From Adiantum capillus-veneris (Eukaryota > Streptophyta > Polypodiopsida > Polypodiales > Pteridaceae), in the NCBI GenBank assembly GCA_014529385.2, contig CM043953.1, positions 67,204,372 through 67,268,371 of the forward strand: a stretch of DNA of 64,000 nt, given 5' to 3'. Positions 20,430 through 31,669 of the stretch are shown in pieces. Under the pieces are notes generated by a model, which searched no databases, was not told where the DNA came from, and saw only the letters and a program-made list of their open reading frames with translations. Position 1 is the stretch's first letter; each line of letters opens with the position of its first letter. The translations under genes were made by a program, and so were the position numbers.

Positions 20430-21395
20430 TGTAAGGTCCCCATCCTAAGAGATCGAGACGACTTGGAAGATAGCCTTCTTTATCCTCTAAATCCGTTAAC
20501 AAAACCCTACTCCGATAATGCGAAGCAAGGATACGAGCAACGAAAGAGAAGAAGACTTCCACCTATTGTGTTTGTAGTTGCAAGACCCTACGCCACAAGC
20601 GAGGTCGATGAGATTAAAGGTTATATGCACTCTAGATCCTACATTAGATGAGAAGAAATCCCTTTTATATATTAAAGATCCAAAAACAACGCCTTTTTTC
20701 CCGCATTTAAGAGGCACGGCCGCCATCCTTAAATCCAAAATATGACATGAGATAAAGCTCTAACAAACAAAGACAAAGTGAAAAGTACATGAATAATCGA
20801 ACCCATACTTGACCGGCAACCTAAGCCGGTCCCCACTTTCCACACCACACTCACCCTTTTTACCACACTATTTAACATATACAAACATAATTCCTTAATT
20901 AGTTCCAAACATAGGTTCTTTTATACAACCCTTCAACAATACCAAAACAATTCAAGAAAGGTCTAATGTAAGAGCCCTATTATTCAACAAAAATAACTTT
21001 TTCAATTTCTCATGAGTTTGCTGCTACCCGCGGACTTCCTTTGTCTAACCAACAGAGCCTTTGCAAAGGATTTATTCGCTAACCGTGAATTGCGGAACGT
21101 TCCCATCTCACTAACCGCTAGGCATCCCACTATCCACGAGGAACAAAAGAGAGATGATAACCTCATCTTAATCTCCGCTACCCGCGGGATCATCTCGCTA
21201 CCCGTGAGAAACAAAATATGTTCTTTCAATAATTATTCTCATTAAATGATTCATCAAACATGATCAACCAATTCTTCATATCCATCAAAAACCAATTATC
21301 AAACGATAACAATTTATTAAACAATAACAATCCAACAACAGTGACAATTTATCAAACAGTTCTTTCACTAATCTATGAAAACATATGCTTGATTG
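20430..21395 (-). repeat. LTR-like repeat H2, 5' LTR of the minus-strand gag element
   Basis: It matches H1 (4202-5175) throughout. On the minus strand it ends GGGGACCTTACA immediately before the primer-site-like sequence and the gag leader, as a 5' LTR should. Similarity stops near 21391-21398, where element G sequence resumes. Confidence 0.65.
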
Positions 21396-21906
21396 ACATA
21401 CTTGAAGAATCGACAAAAGCCATTTCAAAGAAGCCAAATCCAAAGAAAGTGCAAATGAAAGCAGATGAAGGAAAAAAGTTTCCGAGTTCAACGCCAAATG
21501 TTCAGAAATGCAAGATTAAAAAAAACATTGACAAGGAAGAAGATTGCCCGTCTCCTACGATAATCAAATTTAGCATATGTGGAGAAAGAGGACTTAAAAT
21601 CACATGTTCAGCTGTGATAGATCCAGATGCAACAAAGAATCAAATGACATATGGAACTTGGATCATGATGGAAAGCCACCAATCATTGAGCTAGAAAAGA
21701 TCGTGTACACAAGTTCAAAAATACTAATTCATAGCTTTGGCATGGCAGAAACCGTACCCAAGTTGAGTATTGGGGAGTACAAGGATACTTTCCAGATAAT
21801 CGCCTCTCATCATATCAAAGAGATTCTAATCCTGACAGAAAGCTGTAGGAACATCTCCTCTCAACCACAAGGAAAATCTTCACCAGCAACACCATCAAAA
21901 TCCTAA
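21396..21906 (+). pseudogene. Unrecognised coding remnant in element G
   Basis: Two overlapping frames (to 21694 and 21604-21906) read as one damaged protein. It has a Lys-rich start, then KFSICGERGLKITCSAVIDP and, after a frame change, ELEKIVYTSSKILIHSFGMA and LSIGEYKDTFQIIA. I do not recognise it. It lies right of H2, on the strand of the G LTRs. Confidence 0.35.
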
Positions 21907-22399
21907 GAAGCATCTCAAGTCAATGCAAAAAAGGAGCAACCAACCATCGCGTAAAAAGGTAAAGCAAAGGTAAACACTAAAGTATATCAACCTCGCAAGA
22001 CGATTTTACCCTCAACAAGGTTCCATCAAACTTCCCGTGAAACCTCTACATCAAGAGCCAAGATATCAACAATGCAATGGAGATCAATGCAAAAAGTCTA
22101 TCAACCAAAGTTTCCATCACAAAAAACATCCAAGATAATCCAAAACAAATTAACCAAGTGCTAGTATCCAAAGAGCACATCCAAGTCAAAGATCCAATTT
22201 GGATACAGGAAACACAAGTTCAACATCAACAACATAAAGTGATAGGGTGACTGGCATCAAATGAGTCAATCACTCCTCAGGCCTACTTCCAAAGAAAAGA
22301 TAATGTTTGGGCCAAAAAGCCTAAAGTAACAGCCTGGGTCTACTGACCACAAGAAAGAACTTCTACAAGGAGCAACTCACACAAGAAAAACAACAATAA

Positions 22400-22969
22400 C
22401 AAAAGGTAGAAGAAAAGACCTCCAAGCGGGCAACACGACAACTATGGGTGCCCAAGTTAGACCTCAAACAAGCTACCCAAGCTACACAACACAAATAGGT
22501 GAAGCAATGGAAAATTCCAGTTAAGCTACCTAAACCACAAGGATTCTATGAAGGCAACACTTGCATACGGTTACCAAAAGTTGTAGCTCAATCTGGAACA
22601 ACCAAGATCAATCTAGAAGCACAAGGCTCCACTCAAAGTAACAAAATCCACAAGAAGAGCCAACAAAAGCCAATTGCAACCAAGGCTGCTACAATCTACA
22701 GATGGATACCTTGTCATCAGCTACAAAATCAGGTCTTCTACGATGGAAACGATCAATTATGGATATCAAAGCCTAGCGTCCATAAATTCATTGAGAAAAG
22801 GAAGAAAATGCAAAAGACGGTCACACAAGGACTGAAGACAAGGTGGGTTCTAAAATTTTTAGTAGAAACTCAATCACAAAGAACCCACACACATCAACAA
22901 CTGCTTCTCATGGAAAATAATGAAAAGGCTACATCAAACCCTACTAAAGCTGAAGGACTTTTTTCATAA
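22400..22969 (+). pseudogene. Element G ORF with W-x-P-K / FYDGN repeats
   Basis: Frame 22499-22969 (156 codons), with its upstream continuation past one TAG (near 22497), contains a loose repeat: LWVPKLDLKQ, then QWKIPVKLPKPQGFYEGN-x-CIRLPK, then YRWIPCHQLQNQVFYDGNDQ-LWISKP, then TRWVLKFL. The common unit is W-[VI]-P-K, 10-20 residues, then G/V-FY-[ED]-GN, then a second PK. It is basic and Gln-rich. The position, between the lost pol and the 3' LTR, is where some gypsy elements carry an extra ORF. I cannot name a family. Confidence 0.4.
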
Positions 22970-24323
22970 AGCAGTGTGAATATATGACAAGCAAGTCAAG
23001 AGGAGCCAAATTATGCCAACCTACTTGACAAAATGGTGGCATCCAAAGAACAACACAATGGAAAATTCCTAAATTGCCAAAACTTATGGAATTGGGTTTC
23101 TAGCCTTGAACAGGTAAGTCCAAGTTTCCATTAAAAATACATGGCATAAAAGTCAAAGTCAGGCAGCCAATCCACTAAATGAGCAAAGTGTCAATCCCAA
23201 ACCTTCATGTAACATCCTCTATGGTATAAGTGTCTTAGTTATTCTAGGTACAGTTACTCAACCTGGAATAGTTGAGCATAATTACGCTGTGTCGTTCATG
23301 CTAGTACAGGTGAGCATAAGAGTCAAAGTCATTGAATTATAGTGGTAAGTGAAGGAGGAAGTCGAAAAGAAACTCATGCACTCAACACAATGAGGAATGA
23401 GTGGAGAATCCTCGACATCGATAACCCTTCTTGGAAACGTGGAAGCTATTGAGACGTCTTTTGATGTCACATGTGCTACATTTTTTCCTTGAAGCACCCA
23501 TCAAATTCCTCTTTTTCACTATATGCTTTTGTTTGAAAAATATTATAAGCATATAGAGTGTCCCATAATTGGCACTTGCATTAGGCAGTCTTCATTTGTT
23601 TCTCCCAAGCATCACCTTGCATGACACGTACTTCAAGTCCAAATGCTCAACTCCAATAAGAGCGTATACCAAAGGCACTTTTTTCCCACCGGGTTTTTCC
23701 CCTTTGGTCATCCAGGTTTTAAGATCCTTATCTAGAAACCCTCATCATCAACTTCTTGTATATATTCCTTCTACATCAACAATAAGGAAATGGCCACCCA
23801 AGTCATTCATAAAAGAGAGAAACAATTGCAAGTATCCATATGCTTCTCAAGAGCATTTTTTATCTTGAGGGCGACAACCAAGCTCCATTAATTAATGGCA
23901 AGTCAAAGAATGGCCTACAATGACAAGCAATGACAAATTCCGCATGAGAGTCATCTCACACGATGCTTCAACACTGGTGACCTATTGCAGACAACTCAGA
24001 TTGTAGTGGACATGGAAAGAAAACCCACCAAAAGTCCACGCCACAAAGAGGATCATTTCTACAAGCTCAAACACATCAACATCCACTTTACGGTAGCTAA
24101 GATTAGCAACAAAGAGGCGAATGCACAACAAGAAGAAAAGTTTCCTCAAAAATCAAAGATCAAGTCACGTATCAACAACATGACAACTATGAGTCACTCC
24201 AGGAAGGGGGGAGCGTCATCAACAACAAAGCACTTTCCAAGCTGACGACCAACCTTCAAGACAAAGCTGAAGGCAACCCTATGACAAGACTGCACAAGGT
24301 CGAGTCAAGGGACGACAAGAATT
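22970..24323 (+). other. Element G 3' region, no recognisable gene
   Basis: Two short frames (23569-23868, 23985-24245) show no motif I know. The sequence has the Lys/Gln/Ser-rich bias of the preceding ORF and may be its decayed continuation. Confidence 0.35.
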
Positions 24324-24336
24324 AGGAAGAGGGGAA
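24324..24336 (+). other. Polypurine tract of element G
   Basis: AGGAAGAGGGGAA directly abuts TGTTTGAGG, the start of the second LTR. This fixes the element on the plus strand. Confidence 0.7.
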
Positions 24337-25232
24337 TGTTTGAGGACAGATCAAATGGGCACCCAATTGGTCGGACACCACATTGTATTCTATTAGTTTT
24401 TTGAGCTAGAGTAGTGATACTCTATGTAGATCCTAATTCTAGAGTAGCAGACAATTCCTTGAATTGTAATTTTGTCAATGACAATTGTAAAGGTACATGT
24501 GAGCCGACCACTGGCCATTTAGAATGTCCTAGGTATAAAGATCAATAAACTTAATGTGAAAAGAGGCTTATCTTGAGAGGAAGAAGGGAACTCTGAAAAC
24601 ATATGCTCAAGATACGAGCTGCTCAACTTATAATCGACTTTTCTAATGATTGGATAATCCGTTTTCAAATCCAAAACTTGCATTTTGTTCCTCTCTCTTT
24701 GCTCTTTAAATCAAGTGTAATCATTGTCAGTTTTGATGTGGTTTGCGACTACGCATCTTTGAGTGCTAATTACAAATTTGAGTCCTTAAATCACTATTTT
24801 TAGTTGTTTTCATGTAGGAGAATGTTCTTAGACCATAGGGAGACCTTTTTGGATAGTCTATTGCATTTTTAAGGACCTTTTTTATGATGGATTGTGATTT
24901 TGGTACCTTGTCGGATTGTGACCACACGTGATATAATAGTGTCCCTAGGTGTCTTAGAGCTCCTCCTAAAGTTTTGTTGCATTTCAAGTCCGTTCAAGTG
25001 CCAAAATAGCATGATGACCTAGAGCTATGAGAAAGGACATAAGTGGATTTCCCTGATCATTGAGTGTTAGTATGCTTGTAGAGTTGTTGTGTTTTCTTGT
25101 TAAGGTTCACTTCTTGATATTGTTTGATGATCTCAAAGAGTCTCCATGCCCCATTGCAATCACTTCCCTGAGTATTGACATTATGTTAGTACCAAAAAGC
25201 TATGCTACAAACGTCTGTCACGGTGATCCAAC
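24337..25232 (+). repeat. 3' LTR of element G
   Basis: It matches 897-1806, with many C/T and G/A differences and small gaps. The left edge is exact, from the abutting purine tract. The right edge is uncertain between 25209 and about 25232. Confidence 0.75.
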
Positions 25233-26439
25233 TGGCTCTCCTCTGATTTTGCACAGACCCAGCCAACTGTCCCCCTCAAATTTTGTAGGCATTGACTCCT
25301 TTAAAAAAATCTAGAAATAAACATGTGTTATAATTTCATTTCACCTCATTTCATTCTATTGCACTTCATTTCATAATAACTAATATCTAATTCTCCTAAA
25401 TGATTGTTAAATTGATTATTTAATATAGGGAAGTACTAGGGGAGAAAAAGCTAGAAAATTTGTTAAGCTCGCAGACCAGCCACAATAGGGATCCAAAGGA
25501 GGGGCCATCTGCAAAAGAGAAATGTGCAACAATTTGTTTGAAAGACCCTAAGGTTCAGACCATTAAGACTTCCAAAATGCTAAGGTTCCAAAAATCAAAG
25601 GTTGTGTCTAATGGTCAAGCTTATAAAAATTGGATGCTTTGTGTGTGTACAAAAAGTCTTCATGATTCCTACTCAGGAGTGGGCAAGCCCTGTAAGTAGG
25701 GGATGAGAGAGAGACACACGCACACACTCATAAGCTTCCTTTACACAAAGGAATGAGGGACACATGTCAGCTCCCTAGCTCAGATGCGCACAAGGTGCAC
25801 TCAAATCCTATTGGATGGACATGGAGGTGGACCAATCAGAACTGGACTAGAGTAAATCTAGTTTAATTAATTTAAAAACACTTAATAAAAGAACCAATAA
25901 GAGTTAATCTCTCTAGAAGACTATTGGGACAGTCTCCCAAGGGGTCCAATGAGCATTCAGCAGCCCAATGGCTTTCCTAATTCCTATTGGCCAGAAGACA
26001 AAGGGGTCCAATGAGAGTCTAGTTGCATTAATTAATTACCTTATAAAGCTCTCATAAAAGGGGAATGGGGGACAAATGTCAGAAGGCTATCAGTTATGCT
26101 ACTTAATTCTCATTGGCTAAGCTTGGAGAGGTCCAATGGGGTCCCCCCAAACTGGGGTGTCTCTGTATGTGCAAAGTGAGAAAGAGTAAAATGTGTTGTG
26201 TATGTTGAGAGGGTTGAGATCAATTGCTGTCGTGCAGCTTCGCTTCCATAATGAGAAAATTACCAGAAGCATGCACATTGTGCTTGATTGAAATCTACTT
26301 GATTATTTATCAGTGATCATGGCTTGATAACAAGCTAGTTTTAAGCTTTATGTATGCCATATATGTCTTTAAAGGGCCAACAGATGCCTTGATGATACAA
26401 AAAAGGAGTTTTCTTGAAGTGAGTATGATCTAGAACTGT
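25233..26439. other. No gene seen
   Basis: The stretch contains several related short blocks of the form GGGGTCCAATGRG with ATTGGCY (25930-26140), probably part of an unidentified LTR. The 79-codon frame at 25460-25699 has no support. Confidence 0.4.
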
Positions 26440-27084
26440 AGTGCTTGATGTGCTCTACCAGTGTATCTTTACGGCTTGTCGATTGGAGCTACGACGAAGA
26501 AGTTATAGCAGTTTGAAGTGTCAGTCACTAAGCTTTGGTGCTCTTTAACTGAATTCAAAGGGAAGGTCTTTCAACAAAGGCAATCACTTATACTTTCATC
26601 TTGAATGCATGTGGAACTATTCAAGATGCTGATATGAGTAATAGAATTTGTAATGATATTGGCAGTCGAGGTTACTAAAAGTCAAATACATGCGAGGTAA
26701 TGAATGCTTTGGTCTCTCTGCATCCCAAATGTGGTGCGACACAATTCCTTGGTGGACATATATGTCCAATGCGGTGCCGATTGGAGGCAAAGGATCCAAA
26801 AGCAAGGAGTCGGCCACCCATGGGATGTCCACCCAATTACGAAGAGTTTGGACATTGAGTGTAAAGGGGAGAGAAAGAAAAGGAGATGATGGCAAGCAGT
26901 GAGGCAGGGTGCATGGAAGGTGAAAGACATTCGCGTAGGCCACACGGTTGCTCGAATGAGCACACTCATGAAGCGAACAATGCTCAGCACGGCGGGACGA
27001 TTAAATGCGGCACCACTCCCGATAGATTCTGAGGGGGTCGTAAATCTCGGGTTGACATGTCATCATGGATTTTCATGCAGCTTG
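26440..27084 (+). repeat. Repeat F1, left part, with PPR-like sequence
   Basis: This matches 34213-35215 (F2) with scattered differences. It is followed, after element T, by its continuation at 29963-30700. Codons 26589-26745 read YTFILNACGTIQDADM, then NRI and NDI, a stop, KSN, then NALV and PKCGA. That is the TFTxILNACG...IHxDIVxxGLxxxxxVGNALVxMYxKCGA pattern of PPR proteins. The same fragment sits in F2, so it was duplicated with the repeat. Confidence 0.6.
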
Positions 27085-27231
27085 TCATGTGTTGAGCTTA
27101 TATGTGAAGCTACTCAATATATGGCTTCTCTATATATGGCACCCAGGTCCCCTCTATATATACATCATCTCATGTGTGTATTCTACACACTTTGGGGTTC
27201 TACTTCTGTGCTCTCTTCTTCTCTCTCAACA

Positions 27232-27243
27232 TGGTATCAGAGC
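27232..27243 (+). other. Primer-binding site of element T
   Basis: TGGTATCAGAGC directly abuts the LTR end. It is the common plant initiator-Met tRNA complement. Confidence 0.9.
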
Positions 27244-28440
27244 AGTAGGTTTTTATTTTTGATTTTTCTCCTGATCAAAATCGATTTTGCAGAAACTACT
27301 CCAATAAGGGATCGGAATCGATGTGGTCTACAACTTTGCAGAAGGAAGTTTCTTCAAATTCTGCACCGATTTTGAGTTATTGTTCACGGACTGCGTACAT
27401 ACCTGAAAAACAGCTTCCGTGTTTTGTTTTTGATTTTTCTGCTAATTGGAAACGATTTTGCAGAAACTAGTCGCCAAGGAGACCGGAATCGATGTGGTCT
27501 ACAACTTTGCAGAAGGAAGTTTCTTCAAATTCTGCACCGAGTTTGAGTTATCGTTCATGGACTGCATACATACCTGAAAAACAGCTTTCGCGTTTTGTTT
27601 TTGAATTTTCTGCTAATAGGAAACGATTTTGCAGAAACCACCCGCTATAGAGATTGGAATCGATGGGGTCTACAACTTTGCAGAAGGAAGTGTTTTCAAA
27701 TTTTGCACCGATTTTGAGTTATCGTTCGCGGACTGCGTACATACCTGAAAAGCAACTTCCGCTTTTTGTTTCTGATTTTTCTGCTAATTAGAAACGATTT
27801 GGCAGAAACTACCTACGGGAGAGACTGAAATCGATGTGGTCTACAACTTTGCAAAAGGAAGTGTTTTCAAATTCTGCACCGATTTTGAGTTATCGTTCGC
27901 GGACTGCAAACTACCCACACGGGAGACCGGAATCGATGTGGTCTAGAACTTTGCAGAAGGAGGTGTTTTCAAATTCTGCATCGATTTTGAGTTATCGTTC
28001 GCGGGCTGCGTACATACCTGAAAAGAAACTTCCGTTTTTTGTTTTTGATTTTTCTGCTTATTGAAAATGATTTTGCAGAAACTACCCGCTGTAGAGACCG
28101 AAATCGATGTGGTCTACAACTTTGCAGAAGAAAGTGTTTTCAAATTCTGCACCAATTTTGAGTTATCGTTCGCGGATTGCATACATACCTGAAAAGCAAT
28201 TTCCGTTTTTTGTTTTTTATTTTTCTGCTTATTGAAAACGATTTTGCAGAAACTACCCGCGTGAGAGACCGGAATCGATGTGTTCTACAACTTTGCAAAA
28301 GAAACTACCCGCAATGGGGATTGGAATCGATGTGGTCTATAACTTTGCAGAAGAAAGTTTCTCTAAATTCTGCACCGATTTTGGGTTATCGTCTCAGACT
28401 GCGAATATGTTTGAAAATCAAAATTTTACTTTTTGCTTTT
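27244..28440 (+). repeat. ~172-bp tandem repeats inside element T
   Basis: The anchor AACGATTTTGCAGAAACTA recurs near 27276, 27448, 27621, 27792, 28066 and 28237, a period of about 172 bp with one partial unit around 27910-28010. Each unit also has GGAATCGATGTGGTCTACAA, AACTTTGCAGAAGGAAGT and GATTTTGAGTTATCGTTCGC. The first unit begins at the primer-binding site. Short frames across it (27834-28064, 28177-28458) are repeat artefacts. Confidence 0.85.
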
Positions 28441-28689
28441 GATTTTTCTCATAATTGAAAACTTGTCAATTATATTTTTCTTCATCAATCATATATTTGT
28501 TACTGACGTAACTTTGCTGCAGAAGCCAGTTACACATCGTTCCGATTCAGTCGAACCGTTGATGATCGTCCAAATTCTATCGAGCTACTGTTGGTACATG
28601 ATCTTTTGTTATATGATATACTCGTTCATTGATTCTCGTATAATTATTCTTTTAGAGATATAGTTTACGTCGTTTTATTGATAATTTCT

Positions 28690-29110
28690 CATTGATACCA
28701 TAGTGATTTTGATGGTATCATGATGATGTTTTATTAATACTTTGGTCATGGTGATTTTCGTTGATACCATGATGATATGTCATTGATACCATGGTTATTC
28801 TCGGTGGTGCCATGATGATATTTCGTTGATACCATGGTTATTTTCGGTGATTCCATGATGATATTTCGTTGATTCCATGGTGATTTTTGTTGATACCATG
28901 ATGATGTTTTGTTGATACCATGGTTATTCTCGGTGATACCATGATATTGTTTCGTTGATACCATGGTTATTCTCGGTGATGCCATGATGATGTTTCGTTG
29001 ATACCATGGTTATTCTCGGTGATGCCATGATGTTGTTTCGTTGATACAATGATTATTCTCGGTGATATCATGATGCTTTTCGTTGATACCATGATCATTT
29101 ATTCATTTTT
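28690..29110 (+). repeat. ~43-bp tandem repeats inside element T
   Basis: About ten units of a GATACCATGGTTATTCTCGG / TGATACCATGATGATGTTTC pattern; well-kept units at 28964, 29007 and 29050 are 43 bp apart. Purine/pyrimidine choice varies at fixed positions. The antisense repeat peptide at 28746-28985 is a by-product. Confidence 0.8.
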
Positions 29111-29119
29111 AATAATATA

Positions 29120-29815
29120 ATGATGATATTTTGTTAATACTTTGATGGTATTCATTGATCACTACATTGATAAATGTTGTTTTATGTAGTATATACACAT
29201 ATCATTTGTATCACGTAATCACACATTTTGTACTTTTTCGTTTATACTTTATGTACCATATGTTGTCGTGCGTATATATGTCGTCAAAAGAGTGGCATCA
29301 CGAACCATCTCTTATGGCATTGTGAACGTAATTATTTCATTAACGATGCTAATAATTTTCATGACATGTTTTTTTTTTTTTTTTTGGAGTCTATGATCTA
29401 TGTAGGATTGATCAAAGAATTGATTTTATGAAGACAAACTTGGTGACAATAAAAGATTTATGAAGATATGTTTGGTGATGCCATATTGATGACAACATGA
29501 AGACATGTTTGGTGATGCGATATTGATGACAAGCTACACAACAGATTCACGGAGACACTTTTGATTACAAGCTAATCGATAGCTTTTACACCTCTTTATT
29601 GAACCTTTGTATTCATTATTGTATTGATAGGATAGGAGTAATGTAACTCCTCATAAAACATTCATTGTAAAAGGAGTGATGTAGCTCCTCGTAAACATTT
29701 GTATATTCAATGATTTTTATAATATAACGGTGGGTGTATATAGAGCTGTGGGTTTTTCCCTTGATCCCCCAAGGGTTTTTTCATCCACAGTTAGGGACCC
29801 TTATTTGAGCGGGGG
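29120..29815. other. 3' interior of element T, no gene
   Basis: This is non-coding and contains a short duplicated block, ACATGTTTGGTGATGCSATATTGATGAC (about 29470-29530). It ends with the purine tract before the 3' LTR. Confidence 0.5.
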
Positions 29816-29962
29816 TGTTGAGCTTATATGTGAAGCTACTCAATATATGGCTTCTCTATATATGGCACCCAGGTCCCCTCTATATATACATCATCTCATG
29901 TGTGTATTCTACACACTTTGGGGTTCTACTTTTGTGCTCTCTTCTTCTCTCTCAACATCATG

Positions 29963-30167
29963 GCGGCGTGACAACCAAAGTGGGAGGAGCCTAAAAATAG
30001 AGTGAAAGGAAAACGAGAAAAAGAAGGGATTAGAGGGCATGAACGCAAGAAAAAAATTGGTTGCTCTCTTGTCCTCGAAGCAAGAAGGGTTGCTCTCTCT
30101 CTCACGCTCTCAGAACCACAAAAGGGGAGAAAGACTCTCTCTCTCAATCTTGGATGCAGGCTATAGG

Positions 30168-30202
<35 letters not shown>

Positions 30203-30700
30203 GATAAGCAAGGAGCCGGAGGAAGAGATAAGGAAGGAGTCAAAGGAAGCAAGCAAAGATGTCAAAGTTAAGCAATGTGGGACTCTTGCGGAGAGAAAGC
30301 CATTCCCGATCGAGAATATGAGCAATAAGAGGTAGATTTGGCAACACACGGAAAATTTCTGAGGGAAATTCATCATGATTAGCTTTACATTCATCAACAC
30401 CGATCAGTGGCGGACATTTTCAATCAGTGCAGGCTAAACAAATTTGGCCTAAATTTTGTAAACGGGAGCTTCAACTCCTTAATTTGCTATTAATTAAGTT
30501 AACGGTCCTATTAGCAGCACCACCTTGGCTATTGTGCGTCAAATTTTATCGGCATCATAAAATTCAACTATTTTGGCACTTTGTCCCTATTTTGAATAGG
30601 TTACTTTGTGCGGTGTGGTGCATCTTTGCTTCCTCTCTTCTCCCACGGTTAGCAGCCCAGTGTTGACTTGGTTCACGTTTTAAACACATATTCCCTGACA
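29963..30700 (+). repeat. Repeat F1, right part: LTR end of element E
   Basis: It continues the F1/F2 match after T (GTGACAACCAAAGTGGGA, GATTAGAGGGCATGAACGCA) and includes a (CT)n run at 30168-30198. It ends ATATTCCCTGACA, then a primer-site-like TTGGTGAACCCAACGTGAA (30702-30720) and a gag remnant, so F1 behaves as a 5' LTR. Short frames here (30039-30335 and others) come from CT-rich sequence. Confidence 0.65.
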
Positions 30701-30745
30701 TTTGGTGAACCCAACGTGAAATCAAGCCATGGTGGGAGATTTAGA

Positions 30746-31668
30746 ATGACAGATATGTCCACACCGCAGGAGGAAGCCATGAAGCAGATGATGCAACAAT
30801 TTTTAGCGTACATGCAACAACAGTAGGCTACCCAACATCAATAAAATTTGCAACAGTGGATTTGTAAAGTTGGACACGCATTTACAGATAAATTTCAGCA
30901 CTTTGAAGGTCAAGATATTTCAAAATCCCGTAACCTCTATGAGCAATTTATGGAAGATAGCAGAATTGATAACCAAAATGCAATAGATGGGTTTCATTCG
31001 ATAGTGGTACCTAAACTTAGGGCCAGGATTAAAGACCTTCAGATGTTTCACACGTCGGATTGGCAAGAGTTCAAGAAGGCATTGCAGGAGGAGTATTTCC
31101 TTGAAGATCCTCAAAGGGTGACGAGAGAAAGATTTGTGAAGTGGGTGCAGAAAAAGAATAGGGACTGGTCTGCACGAGAGCTGTTACGGTAATTAGAAAA
31201 TAAATTTGACCAACTATCTACAACGGAGCAGCGTTTGATGAAGGACCAAAAGGTGGAATTTTTTGTTCAAGTTGTTGATCAATGACTTTAGAAAGGTTTG
31301 GTACAAATGCTGGAGGATCCTACAGGTGAACTAGGATTAATGTCTGATTGGAAGATAGTCATTGAAGCAATAAACTTGATAAATGAAACGGTAGAAGAGA
31401 GTTGATAAGATGATTGTGGTAGATGTCATGGATGTTGTACAAGAAGAAAGTAAGGAGAAGCCATCCTCTGCAATATCCAAGGTGGAGGATCTAGTTCTCG
31501 ATGAACTGATGAAAGGTACACAAGAGCTAAATTTGAATTTAAAGGTTGTTAAACTGGAAGGATTAGATACATATGGTTCTACTTTAGAGCCTAAGAAGCA
31601 ACCACCTCATAAAGGTTGGGATAATTGATGCATGTGGTGCGATAGTGAAGACCATAGGTATGTGAAAG
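30746..31668 (+). pseudogene. gag: Gag of element E, broken by several stops
   Basis: ATG at 30746 begins MTDMSTPQEEAMKQMMQQ. The frame then passes TAG and TAA in a Gln-rich stretch and is open from 30848 to 31192: DKFQHFEGQDISKSRNLYEQ, FHSIVVPKLRARIKDLQ, then W-x-EFKKALQEEYFLEDPQRV and ARELLR. It continues past TAA as FDQLSTTEQRLMKDQKVEFF, LEDPTGELGLMSDW. After a frameshift (31410-31628) it reaches CMWCDSEDH, a zinc-knuckle-like end. Several stops sit where Gln or Arg is expected (TAA, TAG, TGA for CAA, CAG, CGA). The type differs from the other gags here. At 31669 the coding sequence ends abruptly. Confidence 0.7.
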
Positions 31669-31669
31669 A

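Larger units (their letters stand above)
27090..29957 (+). mobile_element. Element T: non-autonomous LTR retrotransposon with tandem-repeat interior
   Basis: Two 142-bp LTRs (27090-27231 and 29816-29957) start TGTTGAGCTTATATG and end TCTCTCAACA; I see one difference (ACTTCTGTG versus ACTTTTGTG). A perfect initiator-Met site TGGTATCAGAGC follows at 27232-27243, and a GAGCGGGGG tract precedes the 3' LTR. The 5-base duplication TCATG flanks it exactly (27085-27089, 29958-29962). The 2.58-kb interior has no gag or pol; it holds a 172-bp array and a 43-bp array. LTR length and gene loss resemble TRIM elements, but the interior is much longer. Confidence 0.9.

Noticed and set aside
25460-25699. 79-codon frame
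   Set aside because: No motif, no homologue in the window, flanked by unassigned repeat-like DNA.
26617-26990. Two overlapping minus-strand frames (102-108 codons)
   Set aside because: They are antisense to the PPR-like sequence, which reads better on the plus strand despite its stops; F2 does not keep them.
28746-28985. Minus-strand repeat peptide (GITENNHGINKTSSWYQ-like)
   Set aside because: It is a translation of the 43-bp tandem DNA repeat in element T, with no start context or neighbours.
28690-29110. Possible CRISPR-like array (regular repeats with spacers)
   Set aside because: Units are contiguous and similar throughout, without unique spacers, in a plant retroelement.
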